Part shown: positions 1 through 8,545 of the stretch, piece after piece | How positions within the stretch are numbered: the first letter of the stretch is position 1 | Layout of the letters: each line of letters begins with the position of its first letter | Source: SB15 sp964639245 | GTDB taxonomy: Bacteria; Chloroflexota; Anaerolineae; Aggregatilineales; J027 | Reading direction: 5' to 3' | DNA length: 64,000 bases | NCBI GenBank assembly: GCA_964639245.1 | Contig: CAZXCU010000006.1 | Span: 124,001 to 188,000 of the forward strand | Translations under genes and position numbers: made by a program | Notes under the pieces: generated by a model | What the model saw: only the letters and a program-made list of their open reading frames with translations | Database searches by the model: none | What the model was told of the DNA's origin: nothing

Positions 1-623
1 TGGGTTTGGCGCTGGCACGGCGTTTTGGGAAGGAAGGCTATTGGGTTGGCCTGATTGGACGGCGCGCAACAGCCCTAGAAGACTATATTCTGACCTTGAA
101 TGGTATTGAAGCGATGGGGGTTGCGGCAGATGCTGGCGATGCCGAATCGCTTCAACAAGCGTTTCGCCAACTTGAGCAGGAATTAGGGCATCCCGATGTC
201 TTAATTTACAACGCGGCTGCCATTGCTAAAGATAAACCCAGTGAATTAGAGGTGGAATCCCTTGTCGCCAATTTTCGCGTGAATGTGGGCGGGGCTTTGG
301 TGGCGACGCAGCAGGTATTGCCGCATATGCGAGCCAAAAAACGCGGCACCATTCTTTTTACCGGGGGCGGACTTGGTTTGAATCCATCGCCTCATTTTAC
401 GTCACTCGCGGTGGGCAAAGCGGCGCTGCGTAATCTGACCTACAGTCTTGCCAGCGAAGTCGAAAAAGACGGGATTCATGTCGCTACTGTGACGATTGCC
501 GGCTTCGTTAAAGCGGGTACTTTTTTTGCTCCCGATTTAATCGCCGAGAAATTCTGGGCATTGCATATGCAGCCGCAGGGGGCATGGGATAAGGAGATTA
601 TCTACAAACCAGGGGATGCCTAA
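1..623 (+). CDS. SDR-family protein, 5'-truncated, degenerate active site
   Basis: This is the 3' part of a short-chain dehydrogenase/reductase gene whose start lies outside the window. The frame is open back to the first bases, and the remnant of the glycine-rich nucleotide loop (GLALARRF) is at the very start. About 206 residues remain, covering most of a Rossmann fold with the YNAA segment in place of the usual NNAG. The classical Tyr-x-x-x-Lys catalytic pair is not intact: where YSASK is expected the protein reads LAVGK, so the Lys is kept and the Tyr is replaced by Leu. The Ser position reads TGGG. Such substitutions are known in an atypical SDR subgroup, so the protein may bind NAD(P) without classical SDR chemistry. 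The substrate cannot be inferred. Confidence 0.85.
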   Translation, partial: GLALARRFGKEGYWVGLIGRRATALEDYILTLNGIEAMGVAADAGDAESLQQAFRQLEQELGHPDVLIYNAAAIAKDKPSELEVESLVANFRVNVGGALVATQQVLPHMRAKKRGTILFTGGGLGLNPSPHFTSLAVGKAALRNLTYSLASEVEKDGIHVATVTIAGFVKAGTFFAPDLIAEKFWALHMQPQGAWDKEIIYKPGDA

Positions 624-681
624 TTTCAAAATGACCAATGCTTGAACGTTGCAGCACTTTGTCGCAACTTGTTTTAAATTC

Positions 682-710
682 TTGACTCTTGTAACACATT
701 ACTATATAGT
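682..710 (+). promoter_or_regulatory. rpoB promoter
   Basis: A sigma-70-type promoter: TTGACT at 682-687, a 17-bp spacer, and TATAGT at 705-710. It lies about 180 bp before the rpoB start. Transcription would begin near 717 and give a leader of about 170 nt. Nothing else in the 265-bp gap matches as well. Confidence 0.65.
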
Positions 711-768
711 AGTAATTTGGTTCAGGCACAGCGGCGGCAGCGGTATCCAATTAAATTCTACAACAACC

Positions 769-837
769 ATGAACGGTTCTCGACCTATCTTTTCCTATCT
801 CTTTTAACTAAGATGTTCTCACTTTAGGGACTTAGTT
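769..837 (+). other. rpoB leader: mini-ORF and hairpin
   Basis: The rpoB leader contains a 12-codon open frame (ATG at 769, stop ending at 807; MNGSRPIFSYLF) with no clear ribosome-binding site. Overlapping its stop codon is a 7-bp perfect inverted repeat, AACTAAG (806-812) and CTTAGTT (831-837), with an 18-nt loop. The hairpin is seen in the sequence. A role in control of RNA polymerase subunit synthesis is only a guess, and the mini-ORF may be chance. Confidence 0.3.
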
Positions 838-888
838 CGCCTTTGTGCCTGAAATGCTCCGCCACATCATAATGAGGAAAGGTGTTCG

Positions 889-3800
889 ATGCAGCGTCGT
901 CTTGACGAAAAAACTTACGCACGCACTTTCGATGTGCATGATTTACCCTCGCTCATCGAAGTCCAACTGAAGTCTTTCGAGTGGTTTTGCCAAGAAGGTC
1001 TGGGCGACCTCTTTGCCGAAATCAGCCCGATTGAAAGTTTTAACGGCAATCTGAAACTCTACTTTCCAGATGGCTCGCCCGAAGCCCAACAATTCGGGTT
1101 GAGATACTGGTTTGACGAACCCAAATACTCAGAAGAAATTTGCCTTGAACGCGATATGAACTACGCTGCGCCTCTCTATGTCAAAGTGGCGTTGGTGAAT
1201 GAGGAAGCCGGCGGGGAAGCGGTTGTCCAAGATATTTTCTTGGGTGACTTTCCGCTCATGACGGAAAATGGCACCTTCATCATCAATGGGACAGAACGGG
1301 TGGTGGTGAGCCAGTTGATTCGTTCACCCGGCGTGTATTTTGCGGCGGAAGAAGACCGTACCACCGGGCGTTTGCTGGCAAATGCGAAGCTCATTCCTGA
1401 CCGTGGCGCATGGATGGAATTTGAAACTCGCAAAAGCGATTACATTACCATTAAATTCAACCGCAAGCGTACCGTCCCGGTGACGATTTTGCTACGGGCG
1501 CTGGCTGCGGTGAGTGATCGTCTGGATGACCAGTCTCCCATCAAAATCGGAACCGACGAAGAATTGATGGCCTTGTATGCCAATGTGGATAAAAACCCCG
1601 ACCATCCCTACATTCGTAAATCCATTGAAGCCGAGCCACAGTGGAATCTGAAAGAGGGGCAAAGTATCGGGGAAGCGGCGTTGCTCGAATTTTACAAACG
1701 GATGCGTCCTGGCGACCCACCCACCTTGGACAACGCTCGTGAATATCTGGAAAGCCAATTGTTTGATCCCCGTCGCTATGATTTGGAACGGGTGGGGCGT
1801 TACAAACTCAATCAGCGTTTACGGATTGACGACACTATTTCGCGCAGCCATCGCACTGTGACCAAAATTGACCTGATAAAATTGGTCGAACGGATGATTC
1901 TGATCAACAACGGCGAAGAACGCCCAGATGATATTGACCATCTTGGCAACCGCCGGGTGAAAACCGTTGGCGAACTCATCCAGAATAAACTGCGGATTGG
2001 TTTACGCCGGACGGAACGCGTGGTCAAAGAACGGATGTCCATTCGTGAAAATGACAATGTAACCGCCGTAATGTTGGTGAATATCCGTCCGATTGTGGCG
2101 GCGATTCGGGAATTTTTCGGGTCGAGCCAGCTTTCGCAGTTTATGGATCAAACCAACCCGCTTGCGGAATTAACCCACAAACGTACCCTTTCGGCACTTG
2201 GCCCCGGTGGGTTGCGCCGTGAACGTGCCGGCTTTGATGTGCGTGACGTGCATCATAGCCATTATGGGCGCATTTGTCCGATTGAAACCCCGGAAGGCCC
2301 GAACATTGGTCTGATTGGGCGTTTGGCAAGCTATGGGCGCGTGAATGACTACGGGTTTATCGAAACCCCGTATCGCCGTGTGTTGCGTGAACTTCCCCTT
2401 CATGATCCCGATGCCCTTGGACGAACCCTCGGGCAGGACATTACCAACGAAAAAACGGATGAAGTCATCCTCGAAAAAGGCACAGTCATTGATGCGGGGG
2501 TGATTGCGACCCTGAAAAAGCTCAAAATGACGGTTGTGCCAGTGCGTCCATTTGTAACCGGGGAAGTGCGTTACTTCTCGGCGGATGAAGAAGATCGTTA
2601 CATGATTAGCCAAGCCAATGCTGTGCTGGGCAAACGCAGCGAATTTGTGGAAGATCGTATTTCCGCCCGTCATCAGCAACGCTTTTTGCTGACTGTGCCA
2701 GACCGGGTAGATTATATTGATATTGCCCCCCGTCAGGTCGTAGGGATTTCTGCCGCGCTTATTCCATTTTTGGAACATGACGATGCCAACCGTGCTTTGA
2801 TGGGGTCGAACATGCAGCGCCAAGCTGTTCCTCTGCTCAAAGCCGATGTCCCGATTGTCAGTACCGGTATGGAACGCCGTGCCGCCTACGATTCGGGGCA
2901 GATTGCGTTGGTCGAAGAAGAGGGCGATGTCATCAGCGTGCAGGGCGATACCATTGTGATTCGCACCGCAGAAGGTGACAAAATCTATAATTTGCGGAAA
3001 TACAACCGTTCCAATCAATCCACCTGCATTGACCAGCGCCCGATTGTTGAAAAAGGGCAGCATGTGGTTGCTGGGGATGTGATTGCCGACAGTTCTTCGA
3101 CTCATCATGGCAATTTAGCGCTGGGTCATGATGTGTTGTGCGCTTTCCTCTCATGGCAGGGCGGCAACTATGAAGACGCGCTCATTATCAACGAAGATAT
3201 GATTCGGGACGACAAATTCACCTCGATTCACATTGAAAAACACGAAATTGAAGCCCGCGATACCAAACTGGGCCCAGAAGAAATCACCTATGATATTCCG
3301 AATGTTAGCGAAGACGCGCTGAAAGATTTGGATGAACACGGGATTATCCGTGTGGGTGCAGAAGTTGGCCCGAACGATATTTTGGTTGGGAAAATCACGC
3401 CCAAAGGGGAAAAAGAACTTAGCCCTGAAGAAAAACTGCTCCGTGCCATTTTTGGTGAAAAGGCCCGCGAAGTAAAAGATTCTTCCCTGCGTTTGCCGCA
3501 TGGGGAACGTGGAAAAGTGGTGGATGTCAAAATCTTCCGCCGCGAAGACCACCGCGATTTGCCCGCCGGGGTTGACCAGATGGTGCGTGTGATGGTTGCC
3601 CAGAAACGCAAACTCAGCCAAGGGGATAAAATGGCGGGTCGTCACGGGAACAAAGGGGTCATCTCCAAAGTGGTTCCCAGCGAAGACATGCCCTACCTTG
3701 AAGACGGACGCAGCATTGAAATTCTGCTCAATCCGTTGGGGGTGCCGGGACGTATGAACATCGGTCAAATTCTGGAAACGCATCTTGGTTGGGCAGCTGA

Positions 3801-4827
3801 CCGTTTGGGTTTCCGTGCGATTACCCCGGTGTTTGACGGCGCACGCGAACGCGAAATTGAGGCAGAACTTGCCCGGGCATGGCTGATTGACCATGCGTGG
3901 AAGGAAATTACCGAACGTGCATGGGCGTGGTTTATCGAACAGGGCATTGACACCACCGACTATGAAGACGACGATGAAATTCGCCGGATTTATATTGAAG
4001 AAAAAATGGGCGCTCGTTACGATACCGAACGGCTAGCCCTTGAACATGTTTATGCGCGTCGGGCGGTGTTTGCGGAATGGATTCGAGAACGTGGCTACAA
4101 CCCTGAGGATGTGCTGCTGTTTGACACCTACGGGTTGACCGTTGACGAACGCAATTTCCGTGACCAGAACGCCTTGCTGATTGCGTTGAGTGCGTGGGCA
4201 GAATCCGTGTCTGGCGAACCGACCCCGCAAGATGTTAAGACCCTAGACGAACTGCGTACCTATATTGACCGTGTAGCGTTACGAACCAACACCTACGCAC
4301 CCGTGTATGGCAAACAACGTTTGTACGATGGGCTAACCGGGGAACACTTTGACCAATCTGTGACCATTGGCATTATTCATATGCTCAAACTGGCGCACTT
4401 GGTCGAGGACAAAGTTCACGCCCGTTCCACTGGCCCATACAGCTTGGTGACGCAGCAACCGCTGGGTGGGAAAGCGCAATTTGGCGGTCAGCGCTTCGGT
4501 GAAATGGAAGTGTGGGCGCTGGAAGCCTATGGTGCCGCCCATACCCTCCAAGAAATGCTCACCGTGAAGTCGGACGATGTGCAGGGGCGGGTCAAAACCT
4601 ACGAATCTATCGTCAAAGGTGAACCCATTGACGAACCGGGTATTCCGGCTAGTTTCCGTGTGCTGGTCAAAGAATTACAGAGTTTGGGCTTGGCGGTTGA
4701 GGCCATTACCGAATCGGGTGATATTATTCGTTTTGGTAAGGACGAAGAACAACGCAATAAACCCCAGCAAAAACCCGGTTTGCTGGAATTCTCCAATCCA
4801 TCCAAGCAATTTACACCAATCGACTAA
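889..4827 (+). CDS. rpoB: DNA-directed RNA polymerase subunit beta
   Basis: RpoB, 1312 aa, is the beta subunit of the transcription core enzyme. The rifampicin-pocket region is canonical; the residues matching E. coli D516, H526 and S531 are Asp420, His430 and Ser435, all in the rifampicin-sensitive form. The catalytic-core segment with QGDKMAGRHGNKGV and the C-terminal GIPASFRVLVKELQSLGL segment are both present. An insertion of about 155 residues (roughly 985-1140) separates the ITPVFDGA segment from LYDGLTGEHFDQ, where several lineages carry an insertion (beta-i9 in E. coli). The ATG start follows GAGGAAAGG at 874-882. Unusually, rpoC does not follow and rplJL is not upstream; the gene has its own promoter and terminator. 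Confidence 0.99.
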   Translation: MQRRLDEKTYARTFDVHDLPSLIEVQLKSFEWFCQEGLGDLFAEISPIESFNGNLKLYFPDGSPEAQQFGLRYWFDEPKYSEEICLERDMNYAAPLYVKVALVNEEAGGEAVVQDIFLGDFPLMTENGTFIINGTERVVVSQLIRSPGVYFAAEEDRTTGRLLANAKLIPDRGAWMEFETRKSDYITIKFNRKRTVPVTILLRALAAVSDRLDDQSPIKIGTDEELMALYANVDKNPDHPYIRKSIEAEPQWNLKEGQSIGEAALLEFYKRMRPGDPPTLDNAREYLESQLFDPRRYDLERVGRYKLNQRLRIDDTISRSHRTVTKIDLIKLVERMILINNGEERPDDIDHLGNRRVKTVGELIQNKLRIGLRRTERVVKERMSIRENDNVTAVMLVNIRPIVAAIREFFGSSQLSQFMDQTNPLAELTHKRTLSALGPGGLRRERAGFDVRDVHHSHYGRICPIETPEGPNIGLIGRLASYGRVNDYGFIETPYRRVLRELPLHDPDALGRTLGQDITNEKTDEVILEKGTVIDAGVIATLKKLKMTVVPVRPFVTGEVRYFSADEEDRYMISQANAVLGKRSEFVEDRISARHQQRFLLTVPDRVDYIDIAPRQVVGISAALIPFLEHDDANRALMGSNMQRQAVPLLKADVPIVSTGMERRAAYDSGQIALVEEEGDVISVQGDTIVIRTAEGDKIYNLRKYNRSNQSTCIDQRPIVEKGQHVVAGDVIADSSSTHHGNLALGHDVLCAFLSWQGGNYEDALIINEDMIRDDKFTSIHIEKHEIEARDTKLGPEEITYDIPNVSEDALKDLDEHGIIRVGAEVGPNDILVGKITPKGEKELSPEEKLLRAIFGEKAREVKDSSLRLPHGERGKVVDVKIFRREDHRDLPAGVDQMVRVMVAQKRKLSQGDKMAGRHGNKGVISKVVPSEDMPYLEDGRSIEILLNPLGVPGRMNIGQILETHLGWAADRLGFRAITPVFDGAREREIEAELARAWLIDHAWKEITERAWAWFIEQGIDTTDYEDDDEIRRIYIEEKMGARYDTERLALEHVYARRAVFAEWIRERGYNPEDVLLFDTYGLTVDERNFRDQNALLIALSAWAESVSGEPTPQDVKTLDELRTYIDRVALRTNTYAPVYGKQRLYDGLTGEHFDQSVTIGIIHMLKLAHLVEDKVHARSTGPYSLVTQQPLGGKAQFGGQRFGEMEVWALEAYGAAHTLQEMLTVKSDDVQGRVKTYESIVKGEPIDEPGIPASFRVLVKELQSLGLAVEAITESGDIIRFGKDEEQRNKPQQKPGLLEFSNPSKQFTPID

Positions 4828-4860
4828 CATCACTGACAGTTAACACAGCTTAAAAAAAAC

Positions 4861-4890
4861 AAAAGACGGTGAGTATATCGCCGTCTTTTT
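4861..4890 (+). terminator. rpoB rho-independent terminator
   Basis: The stem AAAAGACGGTGA (4861-4872) pairs with TCGCCGTCTTTT (4878-4889) around a 5-nt loop, with one wobble pair, and ends in a T-run. It lies 34 bp after the rpoB stop and shows that rpoB is a single-gene transcript, with rpoC not co-transcribed. Confidence 0.92.
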
Positions 4891-4959
4891 CATATATTTT
4901 TCACAGTTTTCATCATTTTTTAATATATACTAAATTTTAAGTAGGAAGATAATATAACA

Positions 4960-6126
4960 ATGTCGAGTGAAATTAGAATTGGTGTATTAACTGCACTTTT
5001 CGGCCCATTTGCTGAATTAGGTAAAGACGGTCTGCGGGGGGTGCAACTGGCAATTCAGGAATTTGGCAAAAGAATCGGCGATCAGAAAATTACCCATTTT
5101 GTCGAAGGTACAATTGGCGATCCTGAAACCGCAAAGGAAAAAGCCCGTAAGCTCATCGATAAAGATAGGGTGGATTTTATCGTTGGTCCGCTTTCAGGAA
5201 ACGAAGGGTTAGGCATTTGCCAATATGCTGTTTCTCAACCGGATAAAACATTTTTGAATGGGTCGTCGGGCGCTCAAAATTTAACCGACTATGCCCCTAA
5301 TATGTATAACTTCGCTCCTACAGGTACGCAATGTGTTGTTGGTCTTGGTCGCTATGCCTATGAGACACTGAAGTATAGAAAAATTGTCACGCTTGCAGAG
5401 GATTATTCTTACCCCTATGCCCAACTAGGCACATTCACACTTGAGTTCTGCCAAGCCGGTGGAGAAATCATTGAGAAACGATGGGTGCCACTCATGACCT
5501 CAGATTATCACAAGGTTATTGAGGCCATCCCCAAGGAAGCCGATGCTATTCTTGTGGCATTAGGCGGGACAGATCTCATTAACTTTGTTAAACAATATAG
5601 CAATGTCGTTTCACCCAAGCCGATCATTGGCGGGGCAATTGCGGTAGATCAAAGTGTGCTGAGTGATGATTCGGCAGAGAAGGAATTCCTGCAAGGTATT
5701 GTTTCCTGCGGGCCGACGGCAGACGATAATCCCAGTCCAGAATGGCATGATTTTGTTACTGCCTATCGCAAACAATTTCCTGATGGGTTTAATTTTCCAT
5801 CCTATTTTGCCTTGTGCTACTATCTGAACACCAAAGCTGCTTTGCTTGCCTTAGATTATGTTGAAGGTGATTTGTCGAATAATCAAGGACGATTTAAAGA
5901 AGCCTTGCAAACGATAGAATACCATGGCCCATCGGGGATAGTTTGTCTTGACCATGACCGGCAGGTTATTTGTGATTCATTCATTGTCTCGGTAAGTAAA
6001 GACGAGAATGGCTTATACTATCGTAAAATGGTCAAGAAGATAAGCGCTGTTTCCCAAACGCTCGGACTTTCGACACAAGCCTACCGTAATTTAGGCATCT
6101 TCGATAAGAATAATCCAAGCTGCTAA
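4960..6126 (+). CDS. Type-1 periplasmic-binding-fold protein (branched-chain amino acid receptor-like), no signal peptide
   Basis: A 388-aa protein of the Peripla_BP_6 (Leu/Ile/Val-binding) fold. The N-terminus reads RIGVLTALFGPFAELGKDG, followed by VGPLSG at about residue 82, NGSSGAQ at about 100 and a second lobe from about 135. Members of this family normally bind small solutes for ABC importers and are exported. Here the fold begins at residue 5, with no signal peptide, lipobox or transmembrane segment, and no permease or ATPase gene is nearby. A cytosolic sensor role, as for AmiC-like receptors, is an inference. The ATG start has AGGAAG 11 nt upstream. A hairpin follows the stop directly. 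Confidence 0.85.
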   Translation: MSSEIRIGVLTALFGPFAELGKDGLRGVQLAIQEFGKRIGDQKITHFVEGTIGDPETAKEKARKLIDKDRVDFIVGPLSGNEGLGICQYAVSQPDKTFLNGSSGAQNLTDYAPNMYNFAPTGTQCVVGLGRYAYETLKYRKIVTLAEDYSYPYAQLGTFTLEFCQAGGEIIEKRWVPLMTSDYHKVIEAIPKEADAILVALGGTDLINFVKQYSNVVSPKPIIGGAIAVDQSVLSDDSAEKEFLQGIVSCGPTADDNPSPEWHDFVTAYRKQFPDGFNFPSYFALCYYLNTKAALLALDYVEGDLSNNQGRFKEALQTIEYHGPSGIVCLDHDRQVICDSFIVSVSKDENGLYYRKMVKKISAVSQTLGLSTQAYRNLGIFDKNNPSC

Positions 6127-6138
6127 TTGTTTGGAACG

Positions 6139-6183
6139 AATCTCCCTGTTCTTGTGACCTATTTAAAAACAGGGAGATTTTTT
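6139..6183 (+). terminator. Terminator hairpin overlapping the next gene's ribosome-binding site
   Basis: A perfect 12-bp stem, AATCTCCCTGTT (6139-6150) with AACAGGGAGATT (6168-6179), is followed by T's to 6183. It can terminate the binding-protein transcript. The 3' arm contains AGGGAG (6171-6176), which is the Shine-Dalgarno sequence for the ATG at 6185, so in a read-through transcript the same hairpin would hide that site. Confidence 0.85.
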
Positions 6184-6184
6184 C

Positions 6185-7123
6185 ATGCGCTTTTTAATGC
6201 CTCTTATTCTTTTCATAGTCTTGTTGCCCCGCTTAGCTGCCGCACAAACAGCCACGACCACCACGATTCAAGCGGCCTTCCAAATTTTTGAAGATGGCTA
6301 TATGGTCTGGGAAGGCGACACAGGCGACATTCATGTCCTGTATGCCAATGGTAACCGCGCTTATTATTGGGAGGATTTATATGCCGCCTGGCCTGACAAC
6401 CCCGTGAGCGAAAATCCACCCGTGGGACGTGTCAAACCCGTTCATGGTTTCGGGCGGGTGTGGGGTAATCTGCCAGAAGTTCGTCAACAATTGGGCTGGG
6501 CAACCACCTTAGAACGTGCCTATACGGTGGTCATGACCCGCTATGAGCATCCACGCACCGCCGGGCCAGTTACGGATGCAGAATTTGCCTTCCCCGATGG
6601 GCAGTTGGTCAAACTTTATAACAATGGGACATGGCAGTTTGTGTCTGTCTCTGGCACTCCTACCCCGATAGCCGCAACTTCTCAACGACCCACGCCCAAA
6701 CCGGACTCGCAGTGTATTTGCAGTTTGCCCCAGACCTTCACCATGCGAGCCGCGATTCAGCCATTTGAATATGGCTATATGCTGTATTGGAGTGAAACGG
6801 GCAGCATCTGGGTACTCTCCAACGATGGCAAAGCACGCTTATTTAACTCCAAAGATTACGGCAGTATTGCCAATGATCCTGTGAAAGACACACCTCCAAC
6901 GGGCTTTTTCCGCCCGATTCTGGGATTTGGCAAAGTCTGGGGCTATTTTGCCGAAGTGCGGCAAATCTTGGGTTGGGCAACTGCCGAGGAACAAACCTAC
7001 ACCATGCGCTTTGAACGCATACTTTCGGGCAATCGTATCAATTTTGTGGTAACAGCTCCCAACAATCAGCGCATTGTTATTACGGATAGGGATACATGGT
7101 ATTTTGCGCCCCCGGTAAATTAG
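6185..7123 (+). CDS. Secreted protein with two copies of a GFG-VWG / VR-LGWA domain
   Basis: A 312-aa exported protein of unknown function. Residues 1-20 are a clear signal peptide (hydrophobic stretch ending LAAAQ). The mature part holds two homologous blocks of about 95 residues (roughly 29-125 and 190-285). Each contains a G-Y-M-V/L-x-W patch, a D-NPV--PP-G segment, and a shared end reading GFG(R/K)VWG followed by VRQxLGWAT. A Thr/Pro linker joins the blocks. The duplication is evident by eye. The domain resembles modules seen in extracytoplasmic proteins of Chloroflexota, but I cannot name a function. Translation depends on AGGGAG, which lies inside the preceding hairpin. Confidence 0.75.
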   Translation: MRFLMPLILFIVLLPRLAAAQTATTTTIQAAFQIFEDGYMVWEGDTGDIHVLYANGNRAYYWEDLYAAWPDNPVSENPPVGRVKPVHGFGRVWGNLPEVRQQLGWATTLERAYTVVMTRYEHPRTAGPVTDAEFAFPDGQLVKLYNNGTWQFVSVSGTPTPIAATSQRPTPKPDSQCICSLPQTFTMRAAIQPFEYGYMLYWSETGSIWVLSNDGKARLFNSKDYGSIANDPVKDTPPTGFFRPILGFGKVWGYFAEVRQILGWATAEEQTYTMRFERILSGNRINFVVTAPNNQRIVITDRDTWYFAPPVN

Positions 7124-7203
7124 ATCACGTGAACTTGTGTTTGAGGGATATTTTTTGACCCTGCTCCGGTTTCCCGTCAGCAAACTGTCCGCTTTGCCCA
7201 AAG

Positions 7204-8544
7204 TTAGCTGGCAGGGCTTGGGGTGATTTCTGGTGTAATAGGAAGTGGCTCTGGGGTGGTCGGAATTTGGGTGGGAATCACCTGTGGGATACCTGCTCCA
7301 CAATCGCTTAAGGTATCCGCGAATTTCTCCAATGTCTCCGGGCTGGATTGGGCGATTAAATAGCCCTCGTTCAAAACCGGAATCGCTAAATCGCAGCGCA
7401 GCAGATAAAAATGAGCGCGGCCTAACTGCAACCAGTCAATCGGGTCGTCCGAACCATTGGCGATAGCGCTTTCCAGTAGCGGGATGGCTTGAGCGTAACT
7501 TTGTGACGCATATTTCAACCCGCCTAGCCATGAGAGGCAGGAGTAGTTATCGGCATCAATTTCAATGCAGCGCTGAAAAGCCTGCTGTGCATCTTCGCCA
7601 TTTCCAATGTTGGTATACAGCGCCCCTAGCTGAAACAAAATGGAAGTATCACGCGGATTCGACTCCAGCGCACTTCTCAGCAGGGCAATCCCTTCCTCGG
7701 ATTGATTGTTGCCGTAGTAGCTTAAGGCCAATTCGAGAGAAATATAACCATGATTGGGGGCCGATTCTCTGGCCCGTTCGTAATATTCAATAGCGGTGGG
7801 GCGGTCAAGCTGTCGTTCGGCAATCCAGCCCTTCGTGCGGAAAATTTGGGCAATGGTTTCCGGCGGGGCCGAGCCAATCCGACGTAAATCTTCAATGGCC
7901 TCGTCAATCGTGGCGGAGGCGATTTCGCGGTCATCCGAACGCCAATAGGCTTCCGCAAGATAGGCTTTGGCTTCAACAAAATTCGGGTCGATCTCAAGAG
8001 CGCGATTGGCATAGGAAATCGCCTGTCCCGGTTGGTCACGCCAATTCATGACCATCGCCCGCACTGCCCAACCGCGTGGGTCTTCAGGATTGGCATTGAT
8101 GGCTTTTTCGGACACCGCCAATGCCTCGTCTATTTTGGTTTGATTTGTGCCTAAACTAGAGGTGATGACCAGCAGATATACAAGGCGGTAATGCGAATCT
8201 ACATCATTGGGTGCGCCCGAAATAACCACACGGTACTGCTCAATTGCCCGTTCAAAATCACCGATGCTATAGGCGCTGATCGCCTCCGCCATCGCACCAT
8301 TGACATCCGGGGTAGGGGTGGGCGTAGGACGAGTGATGTCAATATCCCCCACCCGATTTTGCGCTTCATTGGCGATATTCCCCACCGCAGTCCGAAAAGT
8401 CAGGCGGTTGTTTATAATCCAATACCCCGCCGCTACCAAAACCCCGAGCAAAACTAGATTTCGCAGCCAGCGCCATGACCGAAACAGACGGCGGCGGCGG
8501 CCTTTGGTCTGATATTTTTTCGGAGTTTTGAGATGCAAGCTCAC
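7204..8544 (-). CDS. Membrane-anchored TPR protein
   Basis: A 446-aa protein with a basic cytoplasmic tail (1-28), one transmembrane segment (about 29-47), a Pro/Thr linker, and then a long series of tetratricopeptide repeats. These show recurring (A/F)-x2-(G/A)-x6-A motifs such as GDFERAIEQYRVVI, GQAISYANRALEIDPN and DRPTAIEYYERARESAPN. A Pro/Thr-rich C-terminus follows. TPRs mediate protein-protein contacts, here outside the membrane. The GTG start at 8542-8544 is preceded by AGGAG and lies 1 nt after the stop of the upstream TPR gene, so the two are translationally coupled. The partner is unknown. Confidence 0.88.
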   Translation of the reverse strand: MSLHLKTPKKYQTKGRRRRLFRSWRWLRNLVLLGVLVAAGYWIINNRLTFRTAVGNIANEAQNRVGDIDITRPTPTPTPDVNGAMAEAISAYSIGDFERAIEQYRVVISGAPNDVDSHYRLVYLLVITSSLGTNQTKIDEALAVSEKAINANPEDPRGWAVRAMVMNWRDQPGQAISYANRALEIDPNFVEAKAYLAEAYWRSDDREIASATIDEAIEDLRRIGSAPPETIAQIFRTKGWIAERQLDRPTAIEYYERARESAPNHGYISLELALSYYGNNQSEEGIALLRSALESNPRDTSILFQLGALYTNIGNGEDAQQAFQRCIEIDADNYSCLSWLGGLKYASQSYAQAIPLLESAIANGSDDPIDWLQLGRAHFYLLRCDLAIPVLNEGYLIAQSSPETLEKFADTLSDCGAGIPQVIPTQIPTTPEPLPITPEITPSPAS

Positions 8545-8545
8545 C

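Noticed and set aside
2170..3108. 312-aa open frame on the minus strand inside rpoB
   Set aside because: It is a shadow of rpoB, lies antisense to the rifampicin region, and has no family features or ribosome-binding site. The frame at 3151-3894 is rejected for the same reason.
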